DNA of 64,000 bases from Rosenbergiella gaditana (lineage in GTDB: Bacteria; Pseudomonadota; Gammaproteobacteria; Enterobacterales; Enterobacteriaceae): positions 1 through 64,000 of the forward strand of contig NZ_JABBFR010000009.1 of assembly GCF_018494065.1 (NCBI RefSeq). Direction: 5' to 3'. Under the pieces are notes generated by a model. That model did not search any database, had not been told where the DNA came from, and saw only the letters and a program-made list of their open reading frames with translations. Positions 27,603-38,848 of the stretch are shown in pieces. Position numbers and translations under genes: made by a program. Positions within the stretch are counted from its first letter, which is position 1. The number at the start of each line of letters is the position of its first letter.

Positions 27603-28727
27603 ATGATTACCCTCACTAAACTGTTCACGTATCCCATAAAGTCCATGCAAGGTACTCAGCTTTCACACGCTTTAACAGAGGCCACCGGTTTGACATGGGA
27701 TCGTCATTTTATGTTGACGTTAGAAGACGGTACCTTTGTTACGGCACGCAAATATCCTGAAATGCTCCTATTCACCCCGACACTCACACGCGAAGGCCTC
27801 TACCTACAAGCGCCGGATCAACAAATTGCTTTGGTCAATATCAACGATTTTTTAGAGATGAACTTCCCGACCGAGGTTTGGGGTAATCACTTTACGGCGA
27901 AAATTGCGCCTGATGCTATCAATCAATGGTTAAGTCAGTATTTCCCGCATCCTGTTCAGTTACGTTGGATTGGTAAAGTCCCACAACGGAAAATTAAAAA
28001 ACGGCCTGAGCATCCCCTCTCCTTCGCGGATGGTTACCCTTTTTTATTGGTTAATGAGCGTTCATTACACGATCTACAAAATCGTTGCCCAGCCGGTGTC
28101 GCGATTGAACAATTCCGAGCAAACCTCGTGGTGACGGGCGCCGAGCCGTGGCAGGAAGATCATTGGGCGGTGGTTCGTATAGGAGAGATTATTTTTGATG
28201 TGGCGAAACCCTGCAGCCGCTGTATTCTCACCACGGTCAACAGTCGGAATGCACGTAAACATCCTAATGGTGAGCCAATGCGAACCCTATCGCAGTTTCG
28301 TGAAGCCGCCGATGGCAGTGGGGATATCGATTTCGGATTAAATTTGATTGCCCGTAATAGTGGCATTATTCGGGTCGGTGATAGCGTTTCAATTTTACAG
28401 ACAAAACCACCGCGGCTGTATAGAGATAACCCTGCGCAGCAGAATACCCATGCGGTGATCCGCCCAGCGCCAACAGAGAAAGCGGTAGAGATTGAATTTG
28501 CAGGGAAGCGGTTTATGGGCAATAACCAGCAGATCTTACTTGAACAACTGGAACTACAAGGTCACTCCATTCCCTATTCATGCCGAATGGGGAGCTGTGG
28601 CAGCTGTCGTCTCACTAAACTATCGGGGGCCGTTAAGGCCTTAAATACCCGTGCCCTGTCCGAATCAACCGTTTTAAGCTGTTGCTGTATACCTGATGAA
28701 GGTCCGTTAAAACTCGAATTGAATTAA
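27603..28727 (+). CDS. ycbX: MOSC and 2Fe-2S ferredoxin domain protein YcbX
   Basis: A 374-residue molybdenum-cofactor enzyme that detoxifies N-hydroxylated bases such as 6-hydroxylaminopurine in E. coli. It shows an N-terminal MOSC beta-barrel domain (LFTYPIKSMQG), the MOSC domain with the cysteine of KPCSRCILTTV, and a C-terminal plant-type 2Fe-2S domain with CRMGSCGSC followed by the CCC cluster. Its 3' end overlaps convergent zapC by 4 bases. Confidence 0.94.
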   Translation: MITLTKLFTYPIKSMQGTQLSHALTEATGLTWDRHFMLTLEDGTFVTARKYPEMLLFTPTLTREGLYLQAPDQQIALVNINDFLEMNFPTEVWGNHFTAKIAPDAINQWLSQYFPHPVQLRWIGKVPQRKIKKRPEHPLSFADGYPFLLVNERSLHDLQNRCPAGVAIEQFRANLVVTGAEPWQEDHWAVVRIGEIIFDVAKPCSRCILTTVNSRNARKHPNGEPMRTLSQFREAADGSGDIDFGLNLIARNSGIIRVGDSVSILQTKPPRLYRDNPAQQNTHAVIRPAPTEKAVEIEFAGKRFMGNNQQILLEQLELQGHSIPYSCRMGSCGSCRLTKLSGAVKALNTRALSESTVLSCCCIPDEGPLKLELN

Positions 28728-29269
28728 CCGACTTTTTCTAAAAATAGCGAGTGTTCAGGCTGCCAGGCGACTAAGCGATCATTCATAATTTTGATTGCGT
28801 CGCCGAGGTAGAGCGACTTACCACTGTTCAACAAGAGTTCAGGTTGCGCGACGATACATAAAGACGCCTGTTGATTGGTCTCCACAACCATCAGTAGTGC
28901 TTGTTCATTATTACTGGTGAGTGTAGCGAGTACCATTTCACCCACCGATGGCTGTATGGCTTGATGACGAGGAGTGAAGTGCCAGCTTTTCGGCATCTGC
29001 GGTTTCAGGAACCGATACGCAATTAGGCCATGAATAATCAGGTGCTTGGATTGTGTCTCGTCCAATGCCGTATCACGGCAGCTTTCCGCGAATTGAGAGA
29101 AAAGTGTCGCATCATCTACGCAGAAGGGATGAGAAGAAAAAGCGTCTGGAATAAGCATTTTAGATGAGAACTGAGAAATGAAGCTCGAACCATCGTTAAA
29201 ATCTAACATAACGGAACCTTGATCCGTATCATAGTGCCACTGCCAGCAATCATCGGGTTTTAAATTCAT
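28724..29269 (-). CDS. zapC: Cell division protein ZapC
   Basis: A 181-residue cytosolic protein that binds FtsZ and promotes protofilament bundling. Conserved stretches include LKPDDCWQW, CVDDATLFS, FLKPQMPKSWHF and LGDAIKIMNDRL. The ATG at 29269 has AGGGG at good spacing; the TTG just before it is rejected. Position between ycbX and pyrD matches E. coli. Confidence 0.93.
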   Translation of the reverse strand: MNLKPDDCWQWHYDTDQGSVMLDFNDGSSFISQFSSKMLIPDAFSSHPFCVDDATLFSQFAESCRDTALDETQSKHLIIHGLIAYRFLKPQMPKSWHFTPRHQAIQPSVGEMVLATLTSNNEQALLMVVETNQQASLCIVAQPELLLNSGKSLYLGDAIKIMNDRLVAWQPEHSLFLEKVG

Positions 29270-29406
29270 CAATTACCCCTAAATAGTATTGAGCTTTAAT
29301 AATAAATTATTAGTAAAAAAGTTATTCATTAGAAAATCGGAATAAAATATAAACGACATCGCACAAAAAATACACCATTTTATCTGTGCGAGTCGAATAA
29401 TAGTGG

Positions 29407-30417
29407 TTAAATACCCATCACAATATTTTTAATTAATTTTGGTCCGTGATAAATAAAACCAGAATAAACTTGTAATAACGTCGCGCCTGCCGCGCGTTTT
29501 TCTTTCGCTGCCATCAGTGAATCTATGCCACCTACACCGATAATGGGCAATGCGCCGTTTAATTCACTGTGTAATTGTTTAATGATTTCGGTCGACTTTA
29601 ACTGTACTGGACGACCACTTAAACCACCCGCTTCGTTAGCGTAAGGTAAGCCTGTTACTAACGAACGGTCCAAGGTTGTGTTAGTCGCGATCACACCATC
29701 TATATTATGTCGGACCAAACTGTCTGCCACTTGAATTAATTCCTCGACCGAAAGATCCGGCGCGATCTTCACGACAACAGGGACATATTTCAAATGCCGC
29801 TGTTGAAGAACCTGTTGCTTATTTTTAATGGCCGCCAATAATTCATCCAGTGCTTCACCGTATTGCAGCGATCGTAATCCAGGGGTATTAGGTGAAGAAA
29901 TATTGACGGTGATATAGCTGGCATGAGCATAGACTTTTTCCATGCAAAATAAATAATCATCGCTCCCCTGTTCAACAGGCGTATCTTTATTTTTGCCAAT
30001 ATTAATGCCCAAAATGCCACGATAGCGAGATGACTTTACGTTCTCAACCAGTTGGTCGACGCCCTGATTATTGAATCCCATACGGTTAATGATCCCCTCC
30101 GCTTGTTCAAGACGGAACAGCCGAGGCTTATCATTGCCAGCTTGTGCGCGCGGGGTAACAGTACCAATTTCAATAAATCCGAAGCCCATGGCGGCAAACG
30201 CATCAATACATTCACCATTTTTATCCAACCCAGCAGCCAATCCGAGAGGGTTTGGAAAAGTGATACCCATACATTCGACCGGCTTATTGGCTAAGCGTTG
30301 TGTGATCAATGTTTCGAAGGGCGTTCCGCTAACTTTTTTTAACGCATGAAGAGTTTGTTCATGGATTTTCTCGGCATCAAACTGGAATAGCGCAGAACGA
30401 ATTAATGGATACAACAT
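29407..30417 (-). CDS. pyrD: Dihydroorotate dehydrogenase (quinone), class 2
   Basis: A membrane-associated FMN enzyme oxidising dihydroorotate to orotate with quinone as acceptor, the fourth step of pyrimidine synthesis. 336 residues, exactly the E. coli length. It has the N-terminal membrane-contact helices, [14 protein letters not shown], the catalytic-serine region [17 protein letters not shown] and the phosphate-binding [10 protein letters not shown] very strong GGAGGGG precedes the ATG. The leader starts near a C-rich tract (CCCACCC) that could fold over this site, as in the pyrimidine start-site-switching control known in E. coli pyrD. Confidence 0.98.
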   Translation of the reverse strand: MLYPLIRSALFQFDAEKIHEQTLHALKKVSGTPFETLITQRLANKPVECMGITFPNPLGLAAGLDKNGECIDAFAAMGFGFIEIGTVTPRAQAGNDKPRLFRLEQAEGIINRMGFNNQGVDQLVENVKSSRYRGILGINIGKNKDTPVEQGSDDYLFCMEKVYAHASYITVNISSPNTPGLRSLQYGEALDELLAAIKNKQQVLQQRHLKYVPVVVKIAPDLSVEELIQVADSLVRHNIDGVIATNTTLDRSLVTGLPYANEAGGLSGRPVQLKSTEIIKQLHSELNGALPIIGVGGIDSLMAAKEKRAAGATLLQVYSGFIYHGPKLIKNIVMGI

Positions 30418-30518
30418 TTCCCCTCCAAAAGGCTGACAATAGTGATAGCAACAGGCTTCAGTCAGGGTGGGATGGTAGCATTTTTATGCAAAAAGTAAAT
30501 TTAACTTGCGTGGTAGCA

Positions 30519-30551
30519 AAAAATAAGCTCTAGGCAATTAACCTAGAGCTT
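30519..30551 (-). terminator. Terminator after pepN
   Basis: AAGCTCTAGG/CCTAGAGCTT stem (30525-30534 and 30542-30551) with a 7-base loop, followed on the minus strand by ATTTTTTG. Confidence 0.88.
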
Positions 30552-30564
30552 TAAGGGGTGAGCG

Positions 30565-33180
30565 TTAAGCGGCTAACGCTTTGGTGATCTTCTCGTAAAG
30601 ATCCCGAGAAAGATTATCCAGTTTCAACAGTTGCTCAAGGGCTGCACGCATCAGCTTTTGACGGCCTTCATCGTAACGTTTTAAGCGAATTAAGGGCTCA
30701 ATCATCCTTGCCGCGATTTGTGGATTGCGGTGATTGAGATCCGTTAGCATTTCAACCAGGAATTGATAACCTGAACCGTCTTCAGCATGGAAAGCGGCTG
30801 GATTCGATGAACAGAACGCCCCAATTAAGGATCGTACGCGGTTAGGGTTCTTCATCGTAAACGAGCGATGAGTTAATAACTGACGGACGTGGTCGACAAT
30901 CTGCTCACCGGGACGTGTGGCTTGCAAAATAAACCACTTATCCATCACTAAGCCATCCTGATACCAACGGTCATCCCACTGGGCAAGTAGTTGCTCTGCC
31001 GCAGGGAGTTGTGCGGACACTGCACTGCTGATCGCCGCTAAAGCATCGGTCATATTGTTCGCCGTTTGGTACTGCGTAACGGCTAATTGTTCACCAAGCG
31101 CTACGTCTGAGAAGACGAGGTAGGATAAGGCGATGTTTTTCAGGGCGCGTTTACCAATGTCTTGTTCTTCAACTCGGTACTCTGCGCATTGATTACCTTC
31201 ATAAGCGGCCTTGAGTTCTTTCACTAAGGCGCTAGCAAGCAGTTGTAACAGCGAGGATCTTACCGCTGCGATCGCCGTAGGATTGATGACGTCAAACCAT
31301 TCAGCAATTTCGTTTTCCGAAGGTAGGGTGAAGATCTGTGCTTTCAAGGCAGGATCAATTGACTCGTCAACCAATACTGCACGGAATGCATCCACCACAT
31401 GACGGGGTACGGATAGCGACTGCTGCTGTGCGAATCGAGATATATTCAGTTTAAGGTAGATGGCTAATAGGCTTTGCGCCGCATCCCAACGTGTAAAGGC
31501 GTTACGCGCATGTTGCATCAAGAAGGTGAGTTGCGCATCACTCCATTGATAATGCAGTTTTACTGGCGCAGAGAATTCGCACAATAACGCAGGTGTTGGC
31601 TGGAACCAAACCTTATCAAAGACAAAAATTTGCGTAGACTCAGTGACGTTAAGCACCGGATCGATGGCCTCACCCTTATACTGCAGTGGAATCACCTGCC
31701 CTTCGTTATCGTACAATTCTATCGCTAACGGAATATGAAGCGGTTTTTTCTCAGCCTGATCCGCGGTGGCGGGGGTCTCTTGGCTTACCGTCAGCGTATA
31801 GGTCTCGCTATTGGGATCGTAATCGTCCTCAACCGTTAGCACTGGCGTACCCGATTGACGATACCATTGACGGAACTGGGTTAAGTCGATACCGGAAGCC
31901 TCTTCCATCGCTTTGACGAAATCTTCGCAGGTCGCAGCACTGCCATCATGGCGTTGGAAATAGAGGGCAATTCCGGCTTGGAATTTCTCTTCTCCTAGCA
32001 AGGTATGGATCATCCTAATGACTTCCGAACCTTTCTCGTACACTGTCAGGGTATAGAAGTTGTTCATCTCCATCACTTGCTCAGGACGGATTGGATGCGC
32101 CATTGGGCTAGCATCTTCAGCAAACTGCGCACCACGCATAACGCGGACATTATCGATACGGTTCACCGCCCGTGAACCTAAATCAGAACTAAATTCCTGG
32201 TCGCGGAAAACAGTAAGTCCCTCTTTTAAACTTAACTGAAACCAATCACGGCATGTCACACGGTTACCGCTCCAGTTATGGAAGTATTCATGACCGATCA
32301 CCGCTTCGATACCAAGATAATCTTTATCGGTAGCCGTTTCCGGTTTAGCAAGAACGTATTTAGAGTTGAAAATATTCAAGCCTTTATTTTCCATCGCCCC
32401 CATATTGAAGAAATCGACGGCAACGATCATAAAAATATCTAGGTCATATTCTAAATTGAAACGTTGTTCATCCCACTTCATGCTCTGCTTTAGCGACGTC
32501 ATCGCCCAGCCAGCGCGATCAAGATTCCCTTGATCGACAAAGATCTCTAAAGCGACCTCACGTCCGGATTTGGTAGTGAACGAATCACGTAAGACCTCGA
32601 ATTCTCCCGCAACTAATGCAAAGAGGTAACAAGGTTTTGGGAAGGGATCTTGCCATGTGATCCAGTGTTGACCATTCTCTAATTCGCCACCATCAATACG
32701 GTTGCCATTGGAAAGGAGATAAGGATAGCGCTGCTTATCGGCATAAATCGTTGTACTAAAACGTGCTAAGACATCGGGACGATCTAAGTACCACGTAATA
32801 TGATGAAACCCTTCTGCTTCACATTGAGTACACAGAGCATCGCCTGATTTATAGAGGCCTTCAAGCGCGCTATTTTGATCAGGATGGATTTCATTCTCAA
32901 TCTCGAGTGTGAAATGTTCAGGAACATTACGCAGTAGTAAGTTACCCGCCTCGACTGAATAATCCTGCCACGCGTTGCCATTTATTTTTACACTGACGAG
33001 AACTAGTCCTTCTCCCTGTAAAAGTAGGTCTTTCGCAGACGCGTCGCAACGCTTAACTTGGCTTACCGCCAACACCTTGGTCTTTTTTTCATCCAAGTGA
33101 AAAGTTAAATCGATGTCGGTGATGGTAAATTCAGGCGCGGTGTAATCTTTGCGATATTTAACGTGAGGTTGCTGTGTCAT
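30565..33180 (-). CDS. pepN: Aminopeptidase N
   Basis: An M1-family zinc aminopeptidase, the main broad-specificity cytosolic aminopeptidase. 871 residues against 870 in E. coli. The exopeptidase motif GAMENKG lies near residue 261, and the zinc motif is seen in HEYFHNWSGNRV with the third ligand Glu in LSLKEGLTVFRDQEF. The last part is the helical DUF3458 C-terminal domain. In E. coli the ssu sulfonate operon may lie between pepN and pyrD; here they are adjacent, 147 bases apart. Confidence 0.98.
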   Translation of the reverse strand: MTQQPHVKYRKDYTAPEFTITDIDLTFHLDEKKTKVLAVSQVKRCDASAKDLLLQGEGLVLVSVKINGNAWQDYSVEAGNLLLRNVPEHFTLEIENEIHPDQNSALEGLYKSGDALCTQCEAEGFHHITWYLDRPDVLARFSTTIYADKQRYPYLLSNGNRIDGGELENGQHWITWQDPFPKPCYLFALVAGEFEVLRDSFTTKSGREVALEIFVDQGNLDRAGWAMTSLKQSMKWDEQRFNLEYDLDIFMIVAVDFFNMGAMENKGLNIFNSKYVLAKPETATDKDYLGIEAVIGHEYFHNWSGNRVTCRDWFQLSLKEGLTVFRDQEFSSDLGSRAVNRIDNVRVMRGAQFAEDASPMAHPIRPEQVMEMNNFYTLTVYEKGSEVIRMIHTLLGEEKFQAGIALYFQRHDGSAATCEDFVKAMEEASGIDLTQFRQWYRQSGTPVLTVEDDYDPNSETYTLTVSQETPATADQAEKKPLHIPLAIELYDNEGQVIPLQYKGEAIDPVLNVTESTQIFVFDKVWFQPTPALLCEFSAPVKLHYQWSDAQLTFLMQHARNAFTRWDAAQSLLAIYLKLNISRFAQQQSLSVPRHVVDAFRAVLVDESIDPALKAQIFTLPSENEIAEWFDVINPTAIAAVRSSLLQLLASALVKELKAAYEGNQCAEYRVEEQDIGKRALKNIALSYLVFSDVALGEQLAVTQYQTANNMTDALAAISSAVSAQLPAAEQLLAQWDDRWYQDGLVMDKWFILQATRPGEQIVDHVRQLLTHRSFTMKNPNRVRSLIGAFCSSNPAAFHAEDGSGYQFLVEMLTDLNHRNPQIAARMIEPLIRLKRYDEGRQKLMRAALEQLLKLDNLSRDLYEKITKALAA

Positions 33181-33338
33181 GCCATGTCCATGTCAATGAT
33201 AGAGTGTTAAGTCAAAGTCTAGGCGCTCTCTATACCAGATTCCAGTCCTCGACGGCAAGTCGCCTCTTCTAAGAACATAAATTTAACATTTAGCACAATT
33301 TATTCTCGATTTCGCTAATAATCTATGATGTGATCCAA

Positions 33339-33366
33339 TTCACTTTTTAGTGCGACAAGTTATACT
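33339..33366 (+). promoter_or_regulatory. Possible pncB promoter
   Basis: TTCACT (33339-33344), 16-base spacer, TATACT (33361-33366), about 70 bases before the pncB start. No clear NadR-type operator was recognised nearby. The rest of the 256-base gap to pepN shows nothing else I could identify. Confidence 0.4.
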
Positions 33367-33436
33367 GTTGCCTGATATAACGACTTTTTCTGCCGGGCTG
33401 CAGAGCGACAATGTCCAAAGGATGCCGATAAGCACT

Positions 33437-34642
33437 ATGAAACCACTTGCTTCTCCGATACTGACCACGCTTCTTGATACAGATGCTTATAAATTGCATA
33501 TGCAGCAAGCGGTGTTTCATCGTTATCGACATTTATCCGTCACCGCAGAGTTCCGGTGCCGGGGTGATGAACAACTCGGATGTTATGCCGAAGAAATCAC
33601 TACGCAAATTAATCTGATGCAGCAACTGGCATTAACGGATGAGGAATATCGTTATTTAGCCTCACTGCCCTTCTTCACTATTGATTATCTTAATTGGCTT
33701 AAGACTTTCCGGTTTACTCCGCAACAAGTTCAGGTGAGTAATCAACAAGGCCACTTAGTCTTGACTATCACTGGGCCTTGGATTGAAGTTATTCTGTGGG
33801 AAGTGCCTTTATTAGCGCTAATCTCTGAAATCGTTCATCGTGATCGTTCCCCTACTGTCACAGATGCCGACGCATTGGCTTTACTCAATACTAAATTAGC
33901 TAAGTTTAAAGCGGACTCGGCTGGTCTCGACATGTCACGCTTCAAATTAATGGATTTTGGTACACGCAGACGCTTCTCCCAATCCGTTCAAGAATCCGTG
34001 GTCGCAGAGTTGGTAAGGGAAGTGCCTTGGCTGGTGGGTACCAGTAATTACGATATTGCTCGTCGCCATCAATTGGCACCTGTCGGGACGCAAGCCCACG
34101 AATGGTTTCAAGCCCATCAGCAGATCAGTTCGCAGTTAGCGCACAGTCAACGTGCGGCCTTACAAGCTTGGCTGGAAGAGTATAACGATCTGCTTGGAAT
34201 CGCCTTGACTGACTGTATCGCGACTGATGCTTTTTTGCGCGATTTCGGTTTCAATTTTGCCAATCGTTACCAAGGTGTTCGCCATGATTCCGGTGATCCC
34301 GTTGCCTGGGGCGAGAAAATTATTAACCATTACCGCTCTCTTGGGATTGATCCTCGCGAAAAAACCTTAGTTTTTTCTGACAGTTTAACGTTGGATAAAG
34401 CACTGGAGCTCTACCGCCACTTCGATCCACGAATCAATATTATTTTTGGTGTGGGTACGCGTCTCACTTGCGATCTTCCTGGTGTTAGCCCATTGAATAT
34501 TGTGATTAAGTTGACCAGTTGTGATGGAAAACCCGTGGCGAAATTATCTGATAGCCCAGGAAAAACCATCTGCCAAGACATTTCTTTCGTCAAAGCGTTG
34601 GAAAAAGCGTTCGACTTACCGAAGATTAATTGTACAAGCTAA
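33437..34642 (+). CDS. pncB: Nicotinate phosphoribosyltransferase
   Basis: Converts nicotinate, PRPP and ATP to nicotinate mononucleotide in NAD salvage. The 401-residue protein shares [27 protein letters not shown], the phospho-accepting histidine region [13 protein letters not shown], and RHDSGDP with E. coli PncB. The ATG at 33437 gives a length like E. coli (400); an ATG at 33422 is possible, and the frame open to 33350 lacks similarity. It has its own terminator. Confidence 0.96.
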   Translation: MKPLASPILTTLLDTDAYKLHMQQAVFHRYRHLSVTAEFRCRGDEQLGCYAEEITTQINLMQQLALTDEEYRYLASLPFFTIDYLNWLKTFRFTPQQVQVSNQQGHLVLTITGPWIEVILWEVPLLALISEIVHRDRSPTVTDADALALLNTKLAKFKADSAGLDMSRFKLMDFGTRRRFSQSVQESVVAELVREVPWLVGTSNYDIARRHQLAPVGTQAHEWFQAHQQISSQLAHSQRAALQAWLEEYNDLLGIALTDCIATDAFLRDFGFNFANRYQGVRHDSGDPVAWGEKIINHYRSLGIDPREKTLVFSDSLTLDKALELYRHFDPRINIIFGVGTRLTCDLPGVSPLNIVIKLTSCDGKPVAKLSDSPGKTICQDISFVKALEKAFDLPKINCTS

Positions 34643-34646
34643 CCTA

Positions 34647-34679
34647 AGGCCAGAGATAATCTGGCCTAATCCTTTTTTT
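34647..34679 (+). terminator. Terminator after pncB
   Basis: AGGCCAGA/TCTGGCCT stem with GATAA loop (34647-34667), followed after five bases by a seven-T run. Confidence 0.82.
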
Positions 34680-34765
34680 CTATCTATTTTGCTTGTTTAC
34701 TTACCCTGCCTGAGTAACATATCCTACGTAATTCAATAGTGATTCCATCTAACAGAGAGATAATT

Positions 34766-36166
34766 ATGAGCATAGTGCCTGTCGTGGACGTGCTAGACGG
34801 TCGTGTAGCTGTAGAGTCTGAAGTTACAGTGCGTGGCTGGGTACGTACCCGTAGAGATTCCAAAGCTGGTATTTCCTTTATTGCCATTTATGATGGCTCC
34901 TGCTTTAATCCTGTTCAGGCGGTTGTAAATAATTCGCTTACTAATTATCAAGATGAAGTTCTGCACCTCACTACAGGCTGTTCGGTTGAAGTGACGGGAA
35001 CTGTCGTGGCTTCTCCAGGACAAGGTCAATCTTTCGAGATTCAAGCGACTGCAGTCAAGGTCGTAGGGTGGGTAGAAGATCCGGATAGCTACCCAATGGC
35101 GGCAAAACGCCACAGCATCGAATATCTTCGTGAAGTCGCCCATTTACGCCCGCGAACCAATTTAATTGGCGCTGTAGCGCGCGTACGTAATACCTTAGCT
35201 CAAGCTATTCACCGCTTCTTTAATGAAGAAGGGTATTTTTGGGTCTCAACCCCGCTGATCACTGCATCGGATACCGAAGGTGCTGGCGAGCTATTCCGCG
35301 TCTCGACACTGGATATGGAAAATCTGCCACGTAACGATCAAGGTAAAGTCGACTACAGCCAAGATTTCTTTGGTAAAGAGGCGTTCCTGACTGTATCAGG
35401 TCAGTTAAACGGTGAGACCTATGCGAGCGCATTGTCTAAAATCTATACCTTTGGCCCAACGTTCCGTGCAGAAAACTCTAATACCAGTCGTCACTTAGCT
35501 GAATTCTGGATGGTCGAACCTGAAGTCGCGTTCGCCCATTTAGACGATGCAGCTGCCTTGGCGGAAGCGATGTTAAAATATTGCTTTAACGCAGTATTAA
35601 AAGAACGCGCCGATGATCTCGCCTTCTTTGCCGAGCGCGTAGATAAAGAAGCCATCAGTCGTTTAGAGAAATTTGTCAGCAGCGATTTTGCCCAGATTGA
35701 TTACACCGATGCGATTGATATTCTTATAAACTCTGGACAGTCTTTCGAAAACCCAGTCGAATGGGGAATAGACCTGTCTTCAGAACATGAACGCTACTTA
35801 GCTGAAAAACATTTTGCTGCGCCTGTCGTCGTTAAAAACTATCCGAAAGACATCAAAGCCTTTTATATGCGTTTAAATGATGATGGTAAGACTGTTGCGG
35901 CAATGGATGTCTTAGCGCCAGGTATCGGTGAAATTATTGGTGGCTCTGAGCGTGAAGAGCGTTTAGACGTATTAGACCAACGTTTGGCTGAGATGGGATT
36001 AAATAAAGAAGATTACTGGTGGTACCGTGATTTACGTCGCTACGGTACTGTTCCGCATTCAGGCTTTGGATTGGGCTTCGAACGTCTTGTGTCCTATGTT
36101 ACTGGCGTACAAAATGTGCGGGATGTGATTGCTTTCCCTCGTACCCCTCGCAGCGCAAATTTCTAA
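34766..36166 (+). CDS. asnS: Asparaginyl-tRNA synthetase
   Basis: A class IIb synthetase charging tRNA-Asn. 466 residues, identical in length to E. coli. It has an N-terminal OB-fold anticodon-binding domain ([19 protein letters not shown]) and a catalytic core with motif 2 [17 protein letters not shown] and motif 3 [15 protein letters not shown]. The ATG at 34766 ([10 protein letters not shown]) matches E. coli; the frame opens 9 codons earlier. Confidence 0.98.
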   Translation: MSIVPVVDVLDGRVAVESEVTVRGWVRTRRDSKAGISFIAIYDGSCFNPVQAVVNNSLTNYQDEVLHLTTGCSVEVTGTVVASPGQGQSFEIQATAVKVVGWVEDPDSYPMAAKRHSIEYLREVAHLRPRTNLIGAVARVRNTLAQAIHRFFNEEGYFWVSTPLITASDTEGAGELFRVSTLDMENLPRNDQGKVDYSQDFFGKEAFLTVSGQLNGETYASALSKIYTFGPTFRAENSNTSRHLAEFWMVEPEVAFAHLDDAAALAEAMLKYCFNAVLKERADDLAFFAERVDKEAISRLEKFVSSDFAQIDYTDAIDILINSGQSFENPVEWGIDLSSEHERYLAEKHFAAPVVVKNYPKDIKAFYMRLNDDGKTVAAMDVLAPGIGEIIGGSEREERLDVLDQRLAEMGLNKEDYWWYRDLRRYGTVPHSGFGLGFERLVSYVTGVQNVRDVIAFPRTPRSANF

Positions 36167-36185
36167 CATTAGCCTCTCTGATAAG

Positions 36186-36210
36186 AATCCGCTTCGGCGG
36201 ATTTTTTTTT
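36186..36210 (+). terminator. Terminator after asnS
   Basis: AATCCGC-TTCG-GCGGATT stem with UUCG-type tetraloop followed by a run of Ts. Confidence 0.92.
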
Positions 36211-36311
36211 GCCCATTGATAAAGATCATTGCAACAAAAATAAAGTCACATTATGTTACTTATTGATACGACTATAAATGTGATGTGCATCTTTATTTCG
36301 TTTCAACACAC

Positions 36312-36339
36312 TTGTAAATAGTGCTAATAATGCTATTCA
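36312..36339 (+). promoter_or_regulatory. Probable ompF promoter and leader
   Basis: TTGTAA (36312-36317), 16-base spacer and TGCTATTCA, an extended -10. A small hairpin AGCCC/GGGCT (36346-36360) would sit at the transcript start. The leader ends with ACATAAAAAAAATT and ATGAGGGTATTA, close to the E. coli ompF leader end targeted by MicF. The AT-rich 36213-36311 probably carries OmpR sites, but I could not assign boxes reliably. Confidence 0.4.
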
Positions 36340-36411
36340 ATACGAGCCCGCGATGGGCTTTCTAAATCTAAAACATAAAAAAAATTAATAATAATGCCAA
36401 TGAGGGTATTA

Positions 36412-37491
36412 ATGATGAAGCGCAAAGTTCTTTCACTACTGGTTCCAAGTCTTTTAGCACTCTCTTCAGCGCAAGCTGCAGAAATTTACAATAAAGACGG
36501 TAATAAACTAGATTTATACGGCAAGGCTGTTGGTTTACATTATTTTTCGGGTGACAACAGTAATAATGGCGATTTCTCTTACATTCGTTTCGGTTTTAAA
36601 GGTGAAACGCAAATCAATGAGAATATGACCGGCTACGGTCAATGGGAATACAACATCCAAGCTAACAATACTGAAGGCGGCGATGCACAAGATGGGAATA
36701 AAACCCGCCTAGGACTTGCCGGTCTTCGCTTTAATCAGTATGGCTCAATCGATTATGGCCGTAACTACGCCATCGCTTATGATGCGCTGAGCTATACCGA
36801 TATGCTGCCAGAGTTTGGCGGTAACTTCAGTTACTCTGACTCCATGACAGGTCGTACTACCGGTGTTGCCACCTACCGTAACACTGATTTCTTCGGGTTA
36901 ATCGAAGGATTAAACGTTGCCCTGCAGTACCAAGGTAAAAACGAACGCGATAATGCGCAGCTTTCGAATGGTGATGGCTGGGGTCTTTCCTCCAGTTACG
37001 CTCTACCATATGGTTTTGGTATCACGGGAGCTTACCAACAGCAAAACCGTACCACCAAACAACATAATATGGACTACGGCAGCGGCGATACCGCAAGCGT
37101 CTGGGCCGTCGGTCTAAAGTATGATAGCGCACCGGTTTATGTGGCCGTCACTTATGCTGAAGGGCAGAACGCGACGCGTATAAGCAGTGATATTAACGGT
37201 GTTTCAAAAGCCGGTTTTGCCAATAAAACACAAAACTTTGAGGCAATAGCCCAGTACCAATTCGATTTCGGTCTACGTCCATCCCTAGCCTTCATTCAAT
37301 CTAAAGCTAAGGACGTTGAAGGAATTGGTGATGTTGACCTAGTGAAATATATTGATGTTGGCGCGAGTTACTACTTCAACAAAAACATGTCGACCTACGT
37401 TGATTACCGCATTAATCAGTTAGGTAATAACAATAAACTCGGTATTAACAACGATAATATCGTTGCGACGGGTCTTGTCTACCAATTCTAA
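36412..37491 (+). CDS. ompF: Outer membrane porin OmpF/OmpC family
   Basis: A trimeric general diffusion porin. The 359-residue precursor has a signal peptide ([22 protein letters not shown]) and the mature start [23 protein letters not shown]. It also has the loop 3 constriction motif LPEFGG, the late conserved block [21 protein letters not shown], and C-terminal LVYQF with the terminal Phe needed for outer-membrane insertion. The start at 36412 has GAGGG at the spacing seen in E. coli ompF. Position between asnS and aspC is the ompF slot, which supports the symbol. Confidence 0.93.
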   Translation: MMKRKVLSLLVPSLLALSSAQAAEIYNKDGNKLDLYGKAVGLHYFSGDNSNNGDFSYIRFGFKGETQINENMTGYGQWEYNIQANNTEGGDAQDGNKTRLGLAGLRFNQYGSIDYGRNYAIAYDALSYTDMLPEFGGNFSYSDSMTGRTTGVATYRNTDFFGLIEGLNVALQYQGKNERDNAQLSNGDGWGLSSSYALPYGFGITGAYQQQNRTTKQHNMDYGSGDTASVWAVGLKYDSAPVYVAVTYAEGQNATRISSDINGVSKAGFANKTQNFEAIAQYQFDFGLRPSLAFIQSKAKDVEGIGDVDLVKYIDVGASYYFNKNMSTYVDYRINQLGNNNKLGINNDNIVATGLVYQF

Positions 37492-37623
37492 GTCTTGGAA
37501 GGGGCTACTTTGCTCAGTAGCCTCTTATCTCTGCATCATTCTCAGAAAATTTATCAGTAAGAGTTGTACGCACTTCAGCATACCGCTACCCTAAGTTCAC
37601 GACACCTCAATTCGGATGTAATT

Positions 37624-38817
37624 ATGTTTGAATCAATTCCTGCTGCGCCCGCTGATCCTATTCTGGGGTTAGCTGATTTATATAAGAGCGATCTTCGCCC
37701 CAATAAGATTAATTTAGGCATAGGGGTTTATAAGAACGAAACCGGCCATACCCCTGTTATGGTCAGTGTTAAAAAGGCTGAACAGCAGTTATTAGAAACC
37801 GAAACAAGCAAAAATTATCTCAGTATTGAGGGCTATACCGCCTATGCGCAGGCTAGCCAACGCTTACTTTTTGGCGCGGGTAATCCTATTCTTGAGACTC
37901 AATGCCTCAATACCGCGCAGACCCCTGGTGGAACGGGCGCATTACGTGTCGCAGCGGATTTTCTTGCGCAACATACGACAGCCAAACGCATTTGGGTCAG
38001 TAACCCCAGTTGGCCGAATCATCACAATATTTTTACAGCAAGTGGCTTAGACGTTGCTACCTATACCTATTATCAGCCAGAGACACATACTCTGGACTTT
38101 ACAGCGATGCTTAACGCTTTAGAGTCTGCTGAAGCGGGCGATGTCGTGCTACTCCACGGCTGCTGCCATAATCCAACAGGTATCGACCCCACTTTAGAAC
38201 AGTGGCAGCAGCTTTCTGAGCTCATGCTGCGTAAATCGTTACTCCCTCTGTTCGACTTTGCCTACCAAGGCCTTGGTCAAGGTTTAGATGACGATGCACA
38301 GGGTCTACGTTTATTTGCGCAATCGCATCAAGAATTTATCGTTTGTAGCTCCTACTCCAAAAATTTTGGTTTATATAATGAGCGTGCGGGTGCCTTTACG
38401 CTAAAAACCACCACACCACAAGCAGGCAGCGCTGCGTTCAGTCAAGTCAAAGCCGTTATCCGTGCGAATTACTCGAACCCTCCTTCACATGGTGCATCAA
38501 TCGTTACAACAATTCTCCATGATGACACCCTAAGAGCGATATGGGAGCAAGAGCTATTAGAAGTTCGCCAGCGTATTCAGCGCATGCGTCAGTTATTTGT
38601 ACAGACTTTACAAGAAAAAGGCGCCATACAGGATTTCTCATTTATTAATAAACAAAATGGGATGTTCTCCTACAGCGGTTTAACCAAAGAACAAGTTACG
38701 CGGTTACGTGAAGAGTTTGCAATCTATGCTGTGGCATCAGGACGGATCAATATTGCAGGGATGACCCCAGAAAATATGTCCCGTCTCTGTGAATCAATTA
38801 TTAATGTCACGCGATAA
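37624..38817 (+). CDS. aspC: Aspartate aminotransferase
   Basis: A PLP-dependent class I aminotransferase interconverting aspartate/2-oxoglutarate and oxaloacetate/glutamate. 397 residues against 396 in E. coli. Visible are [14 protein letters not shown] at the N-terminus, [13 protein letters not shown] (PLP phosphate region), the lysine of [15 protein letters not shown] that forms the Schiff base, and the substrate-binding arginine in [10 protein letters not shown]. The start at 37624 ([12 protein letters not shown]) matches E. coli; the upstream open frame is not conserved. Confidence 0.97.
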   Translation: MFESIPAAPADPILGLADLYKSDLRPNKINLGIGVYKNETGHTPVMVSVKKAEQQLLETETSKNYLSIEGYTAYAQASQRLLFGAGNPILETQCLNTAQTPGGTGALRVAADFLAQHTTAKRIWVSNPSWPNHHNIFTASGLDVATYTYYQPETHTLDFTAMLNALESAEAGDVVLLHGCCHNPTGIDPTLEQWQQLSELMLRKSLLPLFDFAYQGLGQGLDDDAQGLRLFAQSHQEFIVCSSYSKNFGLYNERAGAFTLKTTTPQAGSAAFSQVKAVIRANYSNPPSHGASIVTTILHDDTLRAIWEQELLEVRQRIQRMRQLFVQTLQEKGAIQDFSFINKQNGMFSYSGLTKEQVTRLREEFAIYAVASGRINIAGMTPENMSRLCESIINVTR

Positions 38818-38823
38818 GTACTC

Positions 38824-38845
38824 TTGCCCGGCAACCGCCGGGCAA
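38824..38845. terminator. Hairpin between aspC and gloC
   Basis: TTGCCCGGC/GCCGGGCAA stem, perfect 9 pairs with AACC loop, between two convergent genes. No T run follows on either strand, so termination may be weak or Rho-assisted. Confidence 0.55.
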
Positions 38846-38848
38846 AAA

